From: Lumbricus rubellus
Taxonomy: Eukaryota > Annelida > Clitellata > Crassiclitellata > Lumbricidae
Length of the DNA stretch: 64,000 nucleotides
Reading direction: 5' to 3'
Assembly: GCA_945859605.1 (NCBI GenBank)
Contig: OX243827.1
Location: 1,723,295-1,787,294, forward strand
The position numbers and the translations under genes are program-made. This document shows positions 61,106 through 64,000 of the stretch, piece by piece (the first letter of the stretch is position 1; the number at the start of each line of letters is the position of its first letter). The notes beneath the pieces are model-generated. The model made no database searches and was not told the origin of the DNA. It was given only the letters and a program-made list of their open reading frames with translations.

Positions 61106-61593
61106 TCTGAACCGTAAGCTTATCAGTTGAATCACTTAATGGCCATAATTTTATGCATGCAGACATCCATCGAAACATACAAGCTTGCGTATAATGATGC
61201 TTGGCACATAAACTAGTAGGCCAATGATGTAGGCCCTAGCCAACATGGCACTATAGCCTACCATGAATAGGACTATTCGTATACAACCATAGTTGTAAAA
61301 AAGGTTTTTACGTTTTTATTCTCCCCAAAAAACGTAGTTTTTCCGTGTTTTTATTTTCCCCATCGTTTTTTTATCGTTTTTAATTTTTCTTTAACTTTAT
61401 TAATTCGTTTACTTTCTGTTATTATTTTCCTTAATTTTCATTTTTTCCTGATATTCCTTATGTTTTCCGCCAACTCTCAAGGATTCAGTGAACTAAAGTC
61501 ATTATTTCCTTGTCATTTAAAATATAGCCTGAGTGCAGTAGGTTCCTAATCAAGGTTTTCAAGGTTAACATGCGGTTTTATCATGGTTTTATC
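61106..61593. other. No gene recognised
   Basis: T-rich sequence; no feature identified. Confidence 0.4.
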
Positions 61594-61702
61594 ATGGTGG
61601 GAAAGTTGCCGTTGTGCGGCCTACACGGGAGAGCGAGAGAGACAGGAACAGAGAGAAAGACAGAGATAGGTTGAGAAGATGGACAGAGCGATTGAAGGAG
61701 AC
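61594..61702. repeat. Repeat shared with 58878-58987
   Basis: See 58878-58987. Poly-T/poly-A rich flanks follow. Confidence 0.8.
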
Positions 61703-62830
61703 AAAGTAACAAAGTCAAACTATCTTCCGTTTCCGTTTTTTTATCGTTTTTTGTCTTTTTTTCTCGAAAAAAAAAGTTTTTCCCGTTTTTTATTTTATTT
61801 CCATCTTTTTTTACATCTATGTATACAACTATACATAATGACGCATACATAATTATTATATACATGTAGGCCTACTAACGTTAGCTTGGCATATTGATGT
61901 TGGAAGAAAGTATCCAGCGTATAAGCTCACACATCATAGTGAGTCCCGCCTTCCATCCTTGCTACTCCAATTAATTTATCCCCTCCCTCCCTCTCTCCCT
62001 CACCGCCCACCCTTGTTACCCCTCCGTCCCTCTTTCCGTCCGTCCCCCCGCACTCCTTTTGTCGTAGCCTGGCCATTTAGTTGATACTCATTGAAGTATA
62101 ATTATGCAGTCATGCATGACATTGTAACAGACATAAATATGCTTGTATTGCATGATTAATTATGCTTAATTACTACTATTACCATCCCTTTATTGAAGAC
62201 TCATTGACGAAACCGCAACAATGTAGGCTACACATTTAGCTGCAGTTTGGAGTTAGGACGATGAAAAATAATCGTCAAAAAGAGGCTGAATGAATTGAGA
62301 GTATAGGCCTGTATAAAATTATAGGATTATAAAATGTTTGTTCAGTTAAGTACATCGTAAACATCATAAAACATCCGTTGGATGAAATTTCTGTCGTTCG
62401 TGACCGGCAAGGTAAAATCATGGGGGCGGGGTAGACCTACAGGTCATAATTGAGTATGATATTTTTATAGTAGCTTTTGTTTCGAAATCTAATGAATGTA
62501 GAATAAGCTGATAGTGTAATAAAGCTGACCCTTAATTGGCTCGGAAGCCAGGAGACCAGCCTCAGCCTAGCATGATAAAATAGGCTATCGTCAGATAAAT
62601 TATTGAAGATAAAGCAATTTGCAGAAGACTAAATAGCATAAAAAATTAAATTCTACTTCGATGCGTATTGCCACGGTATAGCAGCGTCCGCTTCTGTTGA
62701 AATTCAGCATAAAATTATGGTGTGATTATGCGAAGAAAAAGATTAATTTTTGCTTGACTCAACCTGTTTGGACGAAAACTTTTTATTAAGAGTCCCGACC
62801 TTCATCTCTGGGCTTGCTTAAAAACCTGTA
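61703..62830. other. No gene recognised
   Basis: Contains a pyrimidine-rich tract (61975-62050) and several AGGCCTA words. No ORF with a motif. Confidence 0.45.
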
Positions 62831-62940
62831 ACTTGGTATGCAAATCAGGTCCACTTGGTATGCTAATCAGGTCAACTTGGTATGCTAATCAGGTCCACTT
62901 GGTGTGCTAATCAGGTCCACTTGGTGTGCTAATCAGGTCC
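62831..62940. repeat. 22-bp minisatellite, five units
   Basis: ACTTGGTATGCTAATCAGGTCC repeated five times with single-base variants, then a truncated unit (ACTTGGTTTTCAG). Confidence 0.92.
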
Positions 62941-63199
62941 ACTTGGTTTTCAGATAGCCAGGTCTCAGTAAGGGCCAGGACGGTTGCATTTGTTGGCAGA
63001 AGAGAGCATCGTTAATTGGCAAACGTTAGCGGAATGAGCAGAAAAAGCACAATGATTTCAAAAGTACACAGTGGGCGGTTTAAAGTATAATCTTATTGAA
63101 CAGAAGAATTACAGTGATCGGCCCAGTTGTGTGGAGTGGGCTGTCTATTTTCTGGGGTTATTACTAAAACATTTAAAAAATTTAAACTCAAAACTGTCC

Positions 63200-63290
63200 T
63201 TTTTGCCGTGCTAGAGTCGGGAGAGCTTCTGAGTAGTGTTCCTTGAAGAAGCGCTATATAAATTCTTGAATGAATGAAAGAAGAGAGCAC
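63200..63290 (+). repeat. SINE/LINE 3' tail
   Basis: GAGAGCTTCTGAGTAG, CCTTGAAGAAGCGCTATATA and AATTCTTGAATGAATGAA match the tails at 12330-12395 and 32370-32420. Confidence 0.6.
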
Positions 63291-63364
63291 AACGAGTGCA
63301 ATGACGGGCAAGCAACTGCAGTACTTTGTTTAGTTCCAATCTAGAGTCCAACGTACCTACAAGG

Positions 63365-64000
63365 GTTCCACGACAACCGGTGTAAAGGTTTCAAATTACC
63401 CCCTCCTAAACATTACCCCCCGGTAACTTGAAACCGGTCTCAGATTACCCCCCGGAAACTAGATTTGCATCAATCATCGCATTTATTGCACTAATAAAAT
63501 CAGAAAAATCATCCCGCTTCTTGTTTTGGTCTGCAGAATATCATCGGTCATCCCACTTCGTGTTTTGTTATCAATATTTTGATCCGAAAAAAATAATAGC
63601 CTCGAAGACATTTTCTCCATTGTAACTTCAGCGGCGATTAGTATTTTAGCTACAGATGAAAATATTGATAACAAACCACGAAGTGGGATGACGGATGAAA
63701 ATCTTCAGACCAAAACAAGAAGCGGGATGGTTTTTTCTGATTATTTTAGTGCAATAAATGCGATGATTGGTCCAATTTACAGTTTTCAGGGGGGTAATGT
63801 TTATGAGGGGGTAATCTGAAACCTTTACACCGGTCCAACGACAACTCGTCCAACGACAACTCGTCCACGGACAACTGGTCCACCGACAACTCGTCCACCG
63901 AAATAGAAGCCGGATTAATGAGAAAACGCTTGAAAAATGGAGGCTGGATGAAAGTTTTTACAGGTGAAATAGAAGCTGGATTGATGAAAAACCGCTTTAG
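63365..64000. mobile_element. ACAACTCGTC word-array element, cut by the window end
   Basis: GGTTCCACGACAAC starts the element; a palindromic MITE interrupts it at 63377-63833. Then GTCCAACGACAACTCGTCC words and GAAATAGAAGCCGGATTAAT modules follow to the end of the window. Confidence 0.85.
63377..63833. mobile_element. Palindromic MITE, GGTGTAAAGG family, copy 3 (nested)
   Basis: A 457-bp copy very close to 25507-25959, inserted within the first terminal word of the surrounding element. Its arms and loop match copy 2 throughout. Confidence 0.92.

Overview
This is metazoan genomic DNA: AT-rich, intron-scale spacing, tandem C2H2 zinc-finger genes, DEG/ENaC channel exons, tRNA-derived SINEs, CR1/L2-type and other LINE remnants, a Ty3/Gypsy-type LTR element and many short inverted-repeat elements. 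A marine invertebrate is likely. A deuterostome (echinoderm or hemichordate) is my best guess, from the gmr1-type pol order and the very frequent AGGCCTA word; this is inference only.

Layout. (1) 1-2.4 kb: a small TIR element with an 8-bp target duplication, a DEG/ENaC channel terminal exon (minus strand) and a SINE. (2) 2.4-3.6 kb: an 8-finger C2H2 gene with a distinct C-terminal finger; a broken paralogue lies at 44.3-45.6 kb. (3) Four 16-finger C2H2 genes, all on the minus strand: A (7.1-8.9 kb), B (13.4-15.1), A' (28.7-30.5) and B' (33.7-35.6). Each starts with a glutamine/asparagine-rich coding minisatellite (unit QLNTGx, 18 bp). Flanks show that the block A-spacer-B was duplicated to give A'-spacer-B'. 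The fingers have since been reshuffled between copies. All four genes keep relic fingers downstream of the present stop. (4) 17,113-24,112: an apparently intact, very young gmr1-type LTR retrotransposon (identical-looking 520-bp LTRs, 5-bp target duplication, one 1836-codon ORF), with integrase upstream of reverse transcriptase. (5) 38.2-43.6 kb: two neighbouring 2.4-2.9 kb TIR transposons with 8-bp target duplications. Each carries decayed coding sequence that I place, from memory, in an uncharacterised multi-copy protein family (NTG...LE..LGR.L.W..C..H pattern). (6) 46-64 kb: many foldback-like elements, a second and frameshifted DEG/ENaC exon, a 620-bp tandem duplication, a CR1 relic, a ~155-bp satellite and telomere-like repeats inside a TIR element.

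Two themes run through the window. First, a conserved upstream module (AAAATGGCG about 55-70 bp from TGCCATCTA) lies 0.9-2.7 kb upstream of five of the six zinc-finger loci, so it is a promoter or insulator candidate. Second, at least six non-autonomous element types with unrelated termini share one internal array, a ~30-bp module containing GAAGCTGGATTGATGAAAA, repeated one way in one half and inverted in the other. Their termini are often tandem arrays of a short word.

Gene structure is limited by the lack of transcript data. Zinc-finger ORFs are reported as single exons; 5' non-coding exons and splice sites are only suggested.
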